From Archegozetes longisetosus (taxonomy: Eukaryota; Arthropoda; Arachnida; Sarcoptiformes; Trhypochthoniidae): a DNA stretch of 64,000 nt. Location of the stretch: positions 2,545,855 through 2,609,854 of the forward strand of contig JAEMBT020000006.1 of the NCBI GenBank assembly GCA_018873245.2, written 5' to 3'. The position numbers were made by a program, and so were the translations under genes. Of this stretch, positions 1 to 11,243 are shown in pieces. Below the pieces are notes generated by a model that did not search any database, had not been told where the DNA came from, and saw nothing but the letters and a program-made list of their open reading frames with translations. The stretch's first letter is position 1. Each line of letters begins with the position of its first letter.

Positions 1-290
1 CTGCTCGTATTATATATATGATTGAAGTATACAGTACGAACTACTTGTCAGATTTTAATGATTGAGGTGTCAATGGATTCAACATAGAGAGTGAGGAACA
101 GATGCACAGTTATAAGCTCTCATTGACTTTAGGTCAAAAGTTAACTGGGATCAAATGAACGAGATTTTATAAAATTAAGAGACAGAGCCATTTAATTGTA
201 ACAAATCTAACCTAATTGAAACTCAAATAATGCTATAAAATTATAAACGAGATGAATAATTTAAATTTAGCGCCACGCCCACTACCACAT
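1..290. repeat. dispersed repeat, partial copy
   Basis: This stretch matches, in inverted orientation and at roughly 80 percent by eye, the sequence at about 4,600-4,880 inside the 3 kb foldback element. Shared landmarks are the GGTCAAAAGTTA and GATCAAATGAACGAGATT blocks. It is therefore a second, partial copy of that repeat family, cut by the window start. A DR1-like motif lies just beyond it at 504-516 and an (AT)n run at 582-602. No gene was seen between 604 and 1,552. Confidence 0.6.
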
Positions 291-1552
291 CCACCCACTA
301 CAAGATACTTATAGAGTCTATCACAAAAGATTTCTTTCAATAGTGAGCCAAATGTTATGAAAACCTTATTTTATGCATCTTCTAGGATTAAAGATCGTCA
401 TAGCAGATCATGTGGGTGCTTACTGAATTCAAGAGAGCTAGACAAGTCCATTGATACCCTATATGTAGGAGTAGGGTCAGCAGGTCAAGTCCTGCGAGGT
501 TAAAGGTCAAAGGTCACGAGTTTTCATTTCCGCCAAAAATGAGTATGATTTTCGCTTTCTACATGAATCAAGCTTTTCAACAATATATATATATATATAT
601 ATTGTAAAGATTTAGTGACGGTTGTATGCTAAAGTGGAGCCAACAATTATAACTAACGTGTTTGTATTCCAATGAATAATGGAAGAACTTCTGAGATAAC
701 AAACCCCAGGTTAACAAGAAAAATAATTCTTGACTTAATTCAAATTAGTAAACTTGACTCTGTATCTCCATGCCTTCCCTTTTTCCCATGCATTTGTGTT
801 GGGATATCAACTGTTCACTTCAAATATTGTTTTAAAACTGTTTAAACTGTTCACGGTGTTCAAAGCGTTACTAAGCATTGATATATTAGTGATAATTGCT
901 TTTAGTTTGAAAGGTAAGTAATTATAATAAAGGCATGTATTACTAATTGCTGACAATACTTAAGGTGAAAATCCAAGTAATAAATGTCTGCTTTTGAACT
1001 GTTACGCGCTGCTATGCAAACGCAATATAAAGAGTTCTTATAAAAGTACAAATATTTTCACAAAAAGTGCATTTAAAATGCTGTAATTACATATGAAATG
1101 ATTTTTATTATTTAGTTATTCGATAAATGAGAACGTTTTATTAACTTTTCAAATATAATTTTCATAATTCGGTAGAAATTTTTGTTAAATCTAGATATTA
1201 TTTAATAATATGTTTAATAATAATTATTTAAAAAATACATATAATGTTAGATAAAATGTCATATGATTTCAGGTTATGTTAGCCTTGAGTTTTGGTTTAC
1301 TAACGAACTAAAATTGAAAGACAAATATTTAGTGTTTAAAACAATTCGTAGAAAAATATAAAATTTCCATTAAAATAAATTAAAAAGATATTTATACGAC
1401 TAAAGCTCGCAATACTATACAAATATATAATTCTGTTGAGTATAACGAGTACTTATTTTTTCAAAGAATAAAATAATTGAAAAGTCATGTAATGCTTAAT
1501 ATATTTTATTAATAATTGAACTTTATTCAATTTAAAGGATAAATCACAACAG

Positions 1553-2855
1553 ATGTTTTCATTATTGTCGGATGGTTTGACTTCTATTGTGTCGAGTGCG
1601 GCAAAAGTATTTACTGATGACGTGAGTGATGTCACGAAAAATATTGTTGGAGATATCAAAGTAAATCCAGGTATCATTGGTACTATACCATCGATAGGAG
1701 GTTGCACAAGACCAACACCACGTCCACGGGATATCCTTTCCAACCCTCCCTGCTTTCCTACCGATCAATTCCCATCTACTTCTATCAGTGGCGCCTCAGA
1801 AATTGGCAAACTGATGTTCGATAAATCGATAAAACCCTGGAAACTGTCCAAAATCAAACCGGTACTGCAATTTTATCGTATATATAAAGGAAATGTAAAA
1901 AATTCAAACTGGAATATGAAGAAACCACAGAGTCCTCGTGGCAAGAGCAAGTGCCTAAAAAATTTTTGAAATTGGCCAGGTTATTCTTTATTGCACATGG
2001 ATTTTTATCGTCTCACACCTGTGACTGGATGAATGAAATGACCGACGCTTTGTTATACATGAAAAAAAATTGCACAGTAGTGCGTGTTGGATGGGAAAGG
2101 GTGCGAAAATTAATTTTTCCGTAAATGGCTTTATATCGGATCCAGAATGGTTAAAGAGATTAGCTTTGTCCTACACTCAGGCGGTAAAGAATTGTAACGC
2201 AGTCGGCAAATGGTTGGGAAAAACAATTAGCGATTTAATATGTGATCAAAATATGGAAATTCATTGCATCGGTCATAGTCTGGGCGCACATCTGATGGGT
2301 TTTGCTGGGAAAGTATGTGATGCTATAGACAGGATTACGGGATTAGATCCGGCAGGACCGGGATTTCAGAACGCAAGCTCTAGGAAAAGGCTTAACAAAT
2401 CTGACGCTCAGTTTGTTGATGTCATACATACTGATGGTTACGGACATGTATATTATTTCGGAACACTTGTTCCTATGGGTGACATTGATTTTTATCCTAA
2501 CTGGGGTTATCATCAAAAACAATTTGGTCCACAAGCCAGTGTCACAGATATCAGTCGTTGTCATTCAGTAGCTGTTAATTATTTCATTCATAGCATTATT
2601 AATAAAAACGCTTTCAAAACAGATTCAGAACTGTGTGAAAGACCCGAAGTCGAAAAAATTAAATTTAAATACAAAACGTTTAAATATTGGGTAAAAATGG
2701 GGTTCTATATAGAGAATTATAGAGATAAACTCTATGCTTCTGATACCAAGTGTTTCTATCTCGACACTGATTCAGATACTGATTCAGATGCTGATTCTCA
2801 TACTGATTCTCAATATTTCTTAAATAATTTTAGTTATAAATTTAGAGTTCTTTAA
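1553..2855 (+). pseudogene. pancreatic-type lipase, frameshifted
   Basis: The sequence encodes an alpha/beta-hydrolase of the pancreatic lipase family, which cleaves ester bonds of acylglycerols or phospholipids and is usually secreted. The nucleophile elbow GHSLGAH is at about 2,270-2,290, the acid motif GLDPAGP at about 2,340, and the catalytic His lies in SRCHS at about 2,550. The frame changes twice: near 1,913-1,917 (frame of 1553 to the next) and near 2,090-2,100 (to the frame of 2070-2855). Each needs one missing or extra base. No introns are visible. A CAG acceptor directly precedes the ATG at 1553 and no signal peptide is visible, so an upstream exon is likely missing. The C-terminus ends in an Asp/Ser/Thr run (about 2,766-2,810). 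It is either a recent pseudogene or a gene with two sequence errors. Confidence 0.75.
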
Positions 2856-3134
2856 AATTCTTATAAATTTTAAGTTTAATCTCATTTTTATTATAAAATT
2901 TATTTACTTTAAATTTAACTTCCGAAACTCTATATTTTAATTAAATATTTTCAATAAATTATAAATTCGGAATATTTCTCAAATAAATTTCATTATAAGT
3001 TTACTGCTCTTTAAGATTTATACTAAAATAAATTAAAGAATAATCATTAAAATTCCAATTTATCTCACTTTTTCGAGAATCATTATATTTTATTATAATC
3101 TTTCTTTAAATAAATTATTTTCAATAATTTATTA
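2856..3134. other. AT-rich spacer
   Basis: AT-rich sequence between the lipase remnant and the 3 kb foldback element. It contains AATAAA-like hexamers that could serve the lipase 3' end. Nothing else was seen. Confidence 0.4.
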
Positions 3135-6115
3135 AGGTCAGTTTCGGGAGATGGGGTGAAGGCTATAACTCGAGAACCACTCAATGTTTAAATTAATGTA
3201 ATATATCAATGGACTCTGCTCCATGTGGCAAATACTTCAACCTATATCACTGCCTTTGGGTCATGACATTTGACTGTTATGAGCTGACTCATAATTTGAG
3301 TCTTTACAGCAGCAAAATGATATTATTTCAATTATTCTAGTTTAAAACAAGTCATAGAAACTTCTTATAATAATTATTATATTATGTAAAACATCTATAT
3401 ACGAGTTTAGTTTCCTATTACAAGATAGAATATTTTTTATGATATATAATGTTATTTCAATCCGGATTCAATTTCTCTAAAAAAGGAATGTGAGAAAATT
3501 GAGAGCAAAAGAAAGGAATATAAGCAAATATTTGAGAGAAAGTGGGGGAGTGGAGATGTGGTGATGGAAGAGAAAAGATCTGTTGAGAGATTGAATTGAT
3601 TTTTTTGATTGACTTAAAAATAAAGTTTAGAGTATGATAGTTACTATAAAGATTATTCGAGTTGAATTTTGCGTTATCAACAAATTTACTGATATATTCA
3701 ATTGTTTTTCATATATTAATCAATATTTTTCTTTGTAAAACTTAAGTAATAAAATTTTATATTTTGATTTTAAATAGTGTCTTTAGCAATTAAATAAAAA
3801 TAATAAATATATAAGTTGTAAATAGCTAAAGAGTTGATTCTAGGGATCTCCAGCATAACATGACCTCGATAGGCACAAAAACAGAAATGACCCAAAATTT
3901 CCACATTGAGCGATTTTAAAAATTCGACCGTCGTTCTATTCAGCATCGTTTACTGCTTCAATAAGTCTATGGAGCCTACCCTCTATATGACCTCTGACCT
4001 TTGTTAGAAGCTAAAAACTAGTCGAAGTTGTACATTTTATGCATTTTTAAGTGTGACCTTGACTTTTGGCTTTTAATTTAAGCTTTTTCAGAATCTCCTG
4101 TGCCACTAACACATTGAGAAAACATTTGGCCATGATATTGAACTTTGACCTTTGACCTATAGAATTGTTACTCCTTTTCTACTACACAAGTGGAGTATAT
4201 TTGGATTCGCCTCATCATACTAAGTTCACTGATATCTTATTTGCCTGTCTTATGACTTTTGACCTTTGACCCCTTAACGTTATACCTAGCGTTCATGTTT
4301 CCACCAGAACTTGATTTTTCTGGTCACATAATCAATTAGTACAGTTAGAGCCCTAAAACAATGGTCGCTGCTAATTAATCATATATATTACATCATTTAT
4401 TTTATATCATCCGCATTATCTTTTGTACTGGATCTTTCGAGTGTTCTGCCGAAAAGAGGCCATCGAATTTATAGTCGATGTATATATTTTCTGAATCAGT
4501 AAAATGATTAGACGTCAGGGGAAAAATTCATCCCCGGGTACATTACGCGCACTTTTCCAATTTTCATTAATCTTATTTTTAAGCTGTAAAAAGTGATTTA
4601 AGAGTTTTTCACTTTAAATTATTCATCTTGTCTATAATTCATAGCATAATTTGAGTTTCAATTAGGTTGGGTTTGGTTAAGTTTTGTTACTATTAAATGT
4701 TTCTGTCTCAATTTCATTTAATCTCGTTCATTTGATCCCAGATAACTTTTGACCTATAGTCATTGAGAGTTTATAACTGTGTACCTGTTCCTCACTCTAT
4801 ATACTGAATCTATTGACACCTCACTCATTAAAATCTGTAATTCCCACTGTATACTTATACCATACTTCAATTATATATTGAGATGTCCTAAAGTTTACTT
4901 CTAAGCTTTATCCTAAGTTTAAATAAATGGAAATTTTCCACTCTTAATGTTGTTTACTACTACTAAAATTTGACTACTGCTTTTAATCCTATTATAAATG
5001 TATAAACAAATTAACCTTTACCCAAATATATAGGGATAGAAATTTCAATCTAAGAGTCGGTCTATTTTTGAGTTTGACGCACACACCACAACTAAGTCTA
5101 TGTATTGTTTTACATATTAAAAATAAAATTAGTTTACTTCACACCATTAAAAGACACCTCAATATATATGAGTGATGGTATGCAATAACCAGTCATCTCT
5201 TGATCAGTATTGCATATGAAAAAAGCTTTTCTAATACTATTTAAGAGTAGACATAAAGCACTACGTATATTAAGAGTTTTTAAAACTCATTTAAATTTTG
5301 TTTGTTTAATAAACAGAGGTTTCAATAAAACAAAGCATTAAGTTTTAAAAGAAAATAATAAAATTAATAACATACTAAACAAAATAACTAAGATTGAATA
5401 TATGTTAAATTAGTTTAAGTTATATTCTTTAGTAATAAGTAATTTATTCTTTCTGAAAGCGTCGTTCGTATCAATACATCTGGGCCCTTTAAAAATGCAA
5501 TACTGATTAAGAGATGACTGGTTATTGCATACCATCACTCATATGTATAGTACGCGCGGGGGATGCAAAATTTTTAAAACGTGTGTACCTGGATATGAAA
5601 TTTTTCTTTTAATATATACTCTATATTAATGACAAGATACTCTTCCTCGTTACATTTAGTCCAACAGAACAGTCCTATAGGACCGAAGGTCGAAGTTCAC
5701 TGACAAGGTCAAGTGGGGTAGAGAAGTGTGTGGAAGGTTAAGAAGATTAGTAGCAGGTCAAAGACATATTTTAAGAATCAGGGATAAGCCTTAAAACGCA
5801 TAAAAATTTCAACTTAAATTTATTTTTGGCTTGTATAAAAGGTCAGAGGTCAAATAGAGGGTAGCTCTCATAGACAAATTGAGGTATTAGGCCATGCTCA
5901 ATCGAACGATGGTTGAATTTTGCAAATTGCACAATGTGAAAATTTTGAGTCAATTTGGTTTTAGACGTATACCGAGGTCAAAGGTCATTGCATAGGACCA
6001 CGTTATAGCTCAGCAAATTTGGGATATAAAGACGAGTCTAACGATAGTTCACTTTTGGCCGTATGTTGAGCGGTTCTCGAGTTATAGCCTTCACTCCATC
6101 TCCCGAAACTGACCT
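3135..6115. mobile_element. 3 kb foldback element with long imperfect inverted arms
   Basis: The two ends form an inverted repeat of about 45 bp with a single mismatch, beginning AGGTCAGTTTCGGGAGATGG (3135 onward) and mirrored at 6071-6115. Weaker similarity continues inward: 3,870-4,050 and 5,790-5,990 pair at roughly two thirds identity, so the arms are several hundred bases long. No coding capacity was seen. A second TIR element sits inside (5166-5544). No clear target-site duplication was found. Several DR1-like hexamer pairs lie in the arms. It is a non-autonomous DNA transposon or foldback; the superfamily is not assigned. Confidence 0.7.
5166..5544. mobile_element. nested MITE with about 52-bp TIRs
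   Basis: Near-perfect inverted repeats start ATATGAGTGATGGTATGCAA at 5166 and mirror at 5544, covering about 52 bp with one or two mismatches. The interior is AT-rich and non-coding. The element lies wholly within the larger foldback element and so inserted after it. Flanks are TA-rich, so a TA duplication is possible but cannot be distinguished. Confidence 0.75.
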
Positions 6116-6176
6116 AGTTTATAATTGGTGTCATTTCCATTCCACAGATGTCATTGTGAAATACAAATCCACGCAT

Positions 6177-6500
6177 TTAATTTATGTTCGCTATTGTTCC
6201 ACACCTTAAAGATAACTTTTTAGTACCTTTATTAATCATTTTATTGACTGTTATATCTGTCTTTTTTCTGTTTACAGGCCCCTCATGGCGATAGAAACTC
6301 TTCATATTAAGATCCTTCATGATATGCTTAAGACTTGAACCTGATATCCCAATAATCTCACAAAGTTGTGGTTTTGTTAATTCAGGATGCTCTCCTTTCG
6401 CTTGTGCAAACATTAGAATCTTTTTCATTAACATGTTTTTTCTTATATCATCTGGCACTATTGTGCTCGTATACTTTATACTATTCAGCTGATCTTGCAT
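6177..6500 (-). CDS. small helix-turn-helix protein, 107 aa, unknown
   Basis: The 107-residue ORF has a predicted helix-turn-helix around residues 38-62 (ELTKPQLCEIIGISGSSLKH), followed by a basic stretch with Arg-Lys-Lys. This suggests DNA binding. It begins 61 bp outside the end of the 3 kb foldback element and 340 bp from the end of the MACPF-like gene, which is on the same strand. I do not recognise the family with certainty. The pattern resembles small DNA-binding ORFs of mobile or virus-derived elements, which would fit the relic at 12.7-14.1 kb, but that link is inference. It could be a fragment of a longer protein. Confidence 0.4.
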   Translation of the reverse strand: MQDQLNSIKYTSTIVPDDIRKNMLMKKILMFAQAKGEHPELTKPQLCEIIGISGSSLKHIMKDLNMKSFYRHEGPVNRKKTDITVNKMINKGTKKLSLRCGTIANIN

Positions 6501-6839
6501 TTAATACTATTTAAATCAGACCTTAAATATACTCGAAACTGATCGGATCTGATTTAGGTGATGAACTTAAACTAACCGATTCAAAACTATATTTATCTTT
6601 ATATGATCGAATCTGATCTAGTATGAATTAATCGAAAGGTTTGAGCCTTAAATAGATATGTATGGCACGATATGTAGAAGTATATAAAAATAAACATTAA
6701 TCTTCAGAAAACGCCTATTTTTATTGTTTGTTTAGCTAAATAAACCTCTTAATATCAAAAATATATATTTTTTACAATTGAATTTAAAATGTTTTGGATT
6801 ATACATTTTAAATTAAGATACAATATTTTATTAATGCGT

Positions 6840-8576
6840 CTAAGAAATTGTACAATTCTCCTCTTCGTGACGAACGAAATCAAATCCATGATTAGGATCG
6901 CCACATTTAAATTTCAAATCACTCTTCAAGTAATAGCCACAATCACAGCACACAGTTCCACTAATTCCATCTTTTAAAGTGGAATTACATTTAAAACAAA
7001 TCCAGCTAAGCTTTACTCTCCTACAATTCTTGGCTGCATTTGGACAATAGTTTGTGTAATCGAAGGTTATATTCTTCCATATTTCTGATGGAACTATTGT
7101 CATCGTTAACACAGAATTATTGGTTCCTAATTTGGCGATATTTTTATCCATGAAATCTCGGCGATAATCTGAAAATTTTTTTATTCGATTTTTTTGATAA
7201 AAACTGACTTTTGAATCAGCTAGGGAATCATCCTCAACATAAATAAACAGAATCTTATTTAATTTCGACTTATGATGGTTGATAAGATCATCAATCAATA
7301 ACAAGTTTTCTTGGCAAGGTTCAGAATCTCTCTTATTTGTTTCCAGGATAAATGCTTTCTTGTCATTTGGAAGATAATTGGCCAAAAGAAATTTACCTTT
7401 AACTACGATTATTCCTTTCGAGTTTAATTCATCAGCAAGTTCCAGAAATTTTCCGATTTTGGAATATTTTTCAATTTGCGAATCAAGTTCATTTTTAAAC
7501 GAATCAAAAATTCCGTGTAATTCATCTAAATTTCGTTGTCCTTTAATTGTATCTCTGTATACGATTTTGTATTTTTCCCGAATCTCTTCTAGGCCCGTTT
7601 TAAATAAACCAATTTCATTTTTATGTGATTGATCCAAAAATATTTTCTTTTCCTGAATATCTCTGGCACAGTCGTCGAGTTCCAAATATTTTGTGTCTAA
7701 AAAGTCAAATTGTTCCAATAGTTTTGTGCAAATACGTTCATCGGGGATCGTCAAAGTAAATGGTAATTTCTCGGAAATTTTTAATATATTTTCTCGAAGT
7801 GATTTAATCGAAATCAGCTTGTATTCAATAACTTTTTCATCCTTCATTTTATTGTCAATTTCTCTAGTAAACTTTAGGATCGAATCGATATCGTTATCTA
7901 TATCAATTTTTTCGGAAAAATCACCGAACACCTTAAATTGAATCTGGTGATCGAAACTCGAAATTTCACTACCGGAATTTGCAGCTCCAGAGGCACTAAA
8001 ATTACAGAGGGCTTTAATTTGTTTGAAGTCAGCTTTGATCTTTTGTTTTGCTTTAGTTGTCTCCGATATAAAATTGGAAGAAAATTCGGCGGTCACCATG
8101 GCTGTATTCCCGAACAACCGGCCAATAACCACATGAGTAGCACTGTTATGATTTAACATTTCTCTATTTATTAATTGGCCAAATTGATGGGCGTTTAAAT
8201 TAATTGATTCACATTTCGTATGCTTCATATAAGTAAGTGATATCCGAGTTTGGCGATTTGATATTTTTGCTTCTTGTAAAATTGATAAAACCGATTTTCC
8301 CGAAACGTCAATTAATTTACTACCAATGCATAACTTTAAATGTGCCGAAACTTTGAAATTGCCAAGTGTAGATTTAAGAGTTTCTGATTCTTCGTAGTCC
8401 CAGGCTTTACTACATGTGCGGCCCTCGGGCCCGCTCAGTCCAATTAGTTCAGGTGGCAAAGTAGGAACATTAAAAAGGCTTACACCACAATCTTTAAAGG
8501 CTTTAATATTGTACAACCATCCTAATTGCATCACATGAGGATCGTGAGCAAATATTGTTATTGTGTCTCCATCCAT
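6840..8576 (-). CDS. MACPF/stonustoxin-like protein with Cys-rich C-terminus, 578 aa
   Basis: This is a single uninterrupted ORF; an in-frame TAA lies three codons upstream of the chosen ATG. Residues 1-200 resemble the N-terminal MACPF-like region of the stonustoxin/SNTX family: an early LGWLYN segment, and THVVIGRLFGN near residue 145, a position where that family has a conserved THVV-type strand. Residues 200-400 are helical and charged. Residues 400-490 look like the alpha/beta domain that follows in SNTX proteins. The last 80 residues hold paired cysteines (CPNAAKNC, CFKC, CCDC, CGD), suggesting a zinc ribbon not typical of fish toxins. No signal peptide is seen, so it is probably cytosolic. 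Many non-venomous animals carry such genes, and pore formation should not be assumed. Family call is from pattern memory. Confidence 0.5.
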   Translation of the reverse strand: MDGDTITIFAHDPHVMQLGWLYNIKAFKDCGVSLFNVPTLPPELIGLSGPEGRTCSKAWDYEESETLKSTLGNFKVSAHLKLCIGSKLIDVSGKSVLSILQEAKISNRQTRISLTYMKHTKCESINLNAHQFGQLINREMLNHNSATHVVIGRLFGNTAMVTAEFSSNFISETTKAKQKIKADFKQIKALCNFSASGAANSGSEISSFDHQIQFKVFGDFSEKIDIDNDIDSILKFTREIDNKMKDEKVIEYKLISIKSLRENILKISEKLPFTLTIPDERICTKLLEQFDFLDTKYLELDDCARDIQEKKIFLDQSHKNEIGLFKTGLEEIREKYKIVYRDTIKGQRNLDELHGIFDSFKNELDSQIEKYSKIGKFLELADELNSKGIIVVKGKFLLANYLPNDKKAFILETNKRDSEPCQENLLLIDDLINHHKSKLNKILFIYVEDDSLADSKVSFYQKNRIKKFSDYRRDFMDKNIAKLGTNNSVLTMTIVPSEIWKNITFDYTNYCPNAAKNCRRVKLSWICFKCNSTLKDGISGTVCCDCGYYLKSDLKFKCGDPNHGFDFVRHEEENCTIS

Positions 8577-9002
8577 GGCTACTTATTTAAGGAAGGTAAT
8601 TGCAAAAAATGATATGTTGACTTTTAAATATTTCGAATTGATTATAAATGTAACATTACATAAAAAATAACCTAATGCTAACTCTTGTGAAACTAAAAGA
8701 TAAGCTTATCTTAGTTGAGATATTTTAGGTAGTTTAATGTCATGGTTCTCTATAATGCTATATCTCTGCATAGCAACTCAAGATATGATCTAGTATTTCT
8801 TAAATGCTGGTAATATATCACCGGAGCTTTAAGCATCTCTGTGCTGTGCTCAGTAAATAATTATAGATAAGACAATTCAAGGAGGCGCACTTCACAAGTT
8901 AATAAGAGAAATTTTATCATATAATCCATAAAATCGAATAAATCTTAACCAAAGAATGAGATACTAATCGTAATGTCTCAGCACCGCAGTAGCGAAATAT
9001 GG

Positions 9003-9415
9003 TAGTTTTGGTAATTTTCTGCAGTATTTTAGCTTAATTCCACATTAAGTGATACAAAAACTTTATCTTTTAGTGTTTTTTTTTATTATTTTTGGGGTGC
9101 AAGGTGTGGTGTCCCAGGAAATTAGTAGTAAATTTGATAGTTTTAGACGACTTTTTGTAATATTTTAGCTTAAATTCCATATTAAAGTTCAATTTTAGAG
9201 GGTGCAAGTCGTACTGCCCCAGTATTTTTCTGTTTTATTTGATGAAAATCTGCCAATTTAGAGGGTACGAGTCGTACTTCCCAGGTTTTTTTAATTGATT
9301 TTAGGTAATTTTCTGAATTTTTAGTTTAAATTCTATATTAAACGATATGAAAAGTTCGCTTTTGATGATTTTATAGATTGGTACGAAAAGTACGAACTCG
9401 TACTGTCCCAACCTC
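9003..9415. repeat. degenerate tandem repeat
   Basis: Three to four diverged units of roughly 85-130 bp. Each contains a block like TTTTAGCTTAAATTCCATATT followed by a GTGCAAGTCGTACT-CCCAG block (near 9,100, 9,215, 9,275 and 9,395). The units differ by indels, so the array is old. No coding potential was seen. Confidence 0.6.
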
Positions 9416-9438
9416 GCCAAATATACACAACTAATAAA

Positions 9439-9490
9439 TTTTGTCCGTCCGTCTGTCTGTCATCGATAATAATAATAATAATTATTATAT
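9439..9490. repeat. microsatellites (GTCC/GTCT)n and (ATA)n
   Basis: A short GTCCGTCCGTCTGTCTGTC run is followed immediately by an ATA/ATT repeat that is close to self-complementary. Confidence 0.8.
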
Positions 9491-9796
9491 TGTTATTATA
9501 CTCTTATTTGAGAAGAAATAATCCTACTTGATCAAAAGTTTGCCCAGACAACGAATAAAAAATATTTAAGAATAAAATAAAAAACCAAATTAACGATTAA
9601 ATTAAATTAAATATTTATAGAGAAATAGAGTGACTCTGTTACAGAACTAACTTATTACATAAATAGATTATATTTAAACGGCGGATTATAAGCACGTTAA
9701 AATTTCTAAAAAGTTCTTTAAAAAGCACAAAAATATTTTGAAATAAGCGTGAAAATAAGTATGCTTTAATTGCGTTTTCCTTAAAACTATACTATA

Positions 9797-10304
9797 TACA
9801 GTCTGTCCTTTTATCTTCTAAACTCAAATATTGAGTACAATTTTTCTTTAAAATTACGCATCGATCAGATGCACTTATGAATAAAGTTTGAAATAAATCT
9901 TTGGAAAGATTATTTCTTAATCATTATGTTTTGTTTAAAAAACACTTTTAGTGTCCGAAATGGTGTTTACAATAAAAGAGAGAGTTTTTATTTATAAAAC
10001 GTATCTATTAACTGATTATTGTTGTGAACAAGTTAGGGATAAATTTACCGAAAAGTTTAATAAAAGAGGACCAACGAATGCCACTATTCGTGATATCAAT
10101 TCTAAATTTGAAGAGACAGATAATGTAACGAATTGCTATTTCTAAACACTAATTCTATTACACTCGAATTGATTATTAAAAGTTAGTTCCGAAGTATCAA
10201 ATTTTGAATCAATGAGTAATTTATTTGACATCTGATTAAAATATCAAAATATAAAACGCTTTAACTGCTTGATCTGAGTTTAGAAGATAAAAGGAGAGAC
10301 TGTA
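9797..10304 (+). mobile_element. Tc1/mariner-type element remnant with N-terminal HTH ORF
   Basis: Inverted repeats of about 29 bp with one or two mismatches start TACAGTCTGTCCTTTTATCT at 9797 and mirror at 10304, with TA on both outer sides (9795-9796, 10305-10306) as expected for Tc1/mariner insertion. Inside, the ORF at 9951-10145 (64 aa) resembles the DUF4817-like helix-turn-helix N-terminus of mariner-type transposases. The catalytic DDE part is absent, so this is an internally deleted, non-autonomous copy. Confidence 0.75.
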
Positions 10305-10668
10305 TAAGAATGTAAAACATCAACTAATGTCGTCACTATTGTTATAATTCAATATTAATACAGATTTAAGGGTTTTTAGATTGATTTCAAATTAAAGCTT
10401 CAGTATTTTAAAAACTAGAGTAAGCCTTTCTATTAAACGACTAACGTTTTTATTCAGAATTAACTGAGGTTACTCGTAACTGAAATCTTACAAATCTATA
10501 AATAAAAAGTTGAGAAAAGCGTTGCACAAACTATTATGAGAAATAGTTTAAAGGCCTTGAAACCTCCATAGAATAGTTTGAATCTCAATTTCTAAGAGAA
10601 ATATTTGCCTGAATAAGCTTATAATTGTAAGGATTACAACTAAATATTTAAGATTAAGTATTAAAACT

Positions 10669-10847
10669 CTGTAGCGCGATTCTGGTATGAATCCTAAACT
10701 CGATCGTTACTTAATTATAAGATCGATCATTATAGTCTTTAAATTAAGCCTCGATCTTCAATTAACGAGCGCTTTGAGAATCGACCATTACTTAAAATCG
10801 TACTAAACTTGATCTTAAACTTAAAGATCGCATCGAGAATAGCCCCC
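10669..10847 (-). mobile_element. 180-bp MITE-like repeat, copy 1
   Basis: The sequence recurs in inverted orientation at 36820-36999 with high identity, including the GATCTTCAATTAACGAGCGC block and the end blocks CTGTAGCGC and GAATAGCCCC. The other copy has an identifiable empty-site paralogue, which confirms mobility. No ORF. Confidence 0.75.
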
Positions 10848-10984
10848 CTGAAGTGTTAGAATAAGCAAGCACGAGTTCAAAGCGCACTTTTTAAGTAAAA
10901 AAGCAAGCAAATAAGTAAAAACTTAGTTTCCGCCATTTAATTATATTATTTTAATATCGGGCCGATCAAAATTATTGCCCAATT

Positions 10985-11243
10985 TTAGAAACAATCAAAA
11001 GAGAAAAGGATTAAATATCGAGCAGCTTCGAGGCACGAAAAAATAGAATTGCTCAACAAGAACGAAGAAGGAGAATACGGTCTAAGGAAGCGGGAAGATT
11101 TCGAGAGTTGGACCGATTGAATCATCAGATTCAACGAGAAAACTTGAGTGTAAAGGAACTGCAAACTGTGAGAGAAATTAATCGGATTGATTATCAGGTT
11201 CGTCGTATGGCTCTCACAGACACTGAAATTTTTCATCAACGTT
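10985..11243 (+). pseudogene. Arg/Glu-rich coding remnant
   Basis: One plus-strand frame reads as a strongly charged Arg/Glu/Gln-rich peptide through most of this interval with scattered stops upstream. The composition resembles charged coiled-coil segments of transposon-encoded proteins. No family is recognised, and composition alone is weak evidence. Confidence 0.25.

Noticed and set aside
9439-9490. (GTCC/GTCT)n plus (ATA)n run as a possible regulatory element
   Set aside because: Explained as simple microsatellites; nothing links it to a gene.
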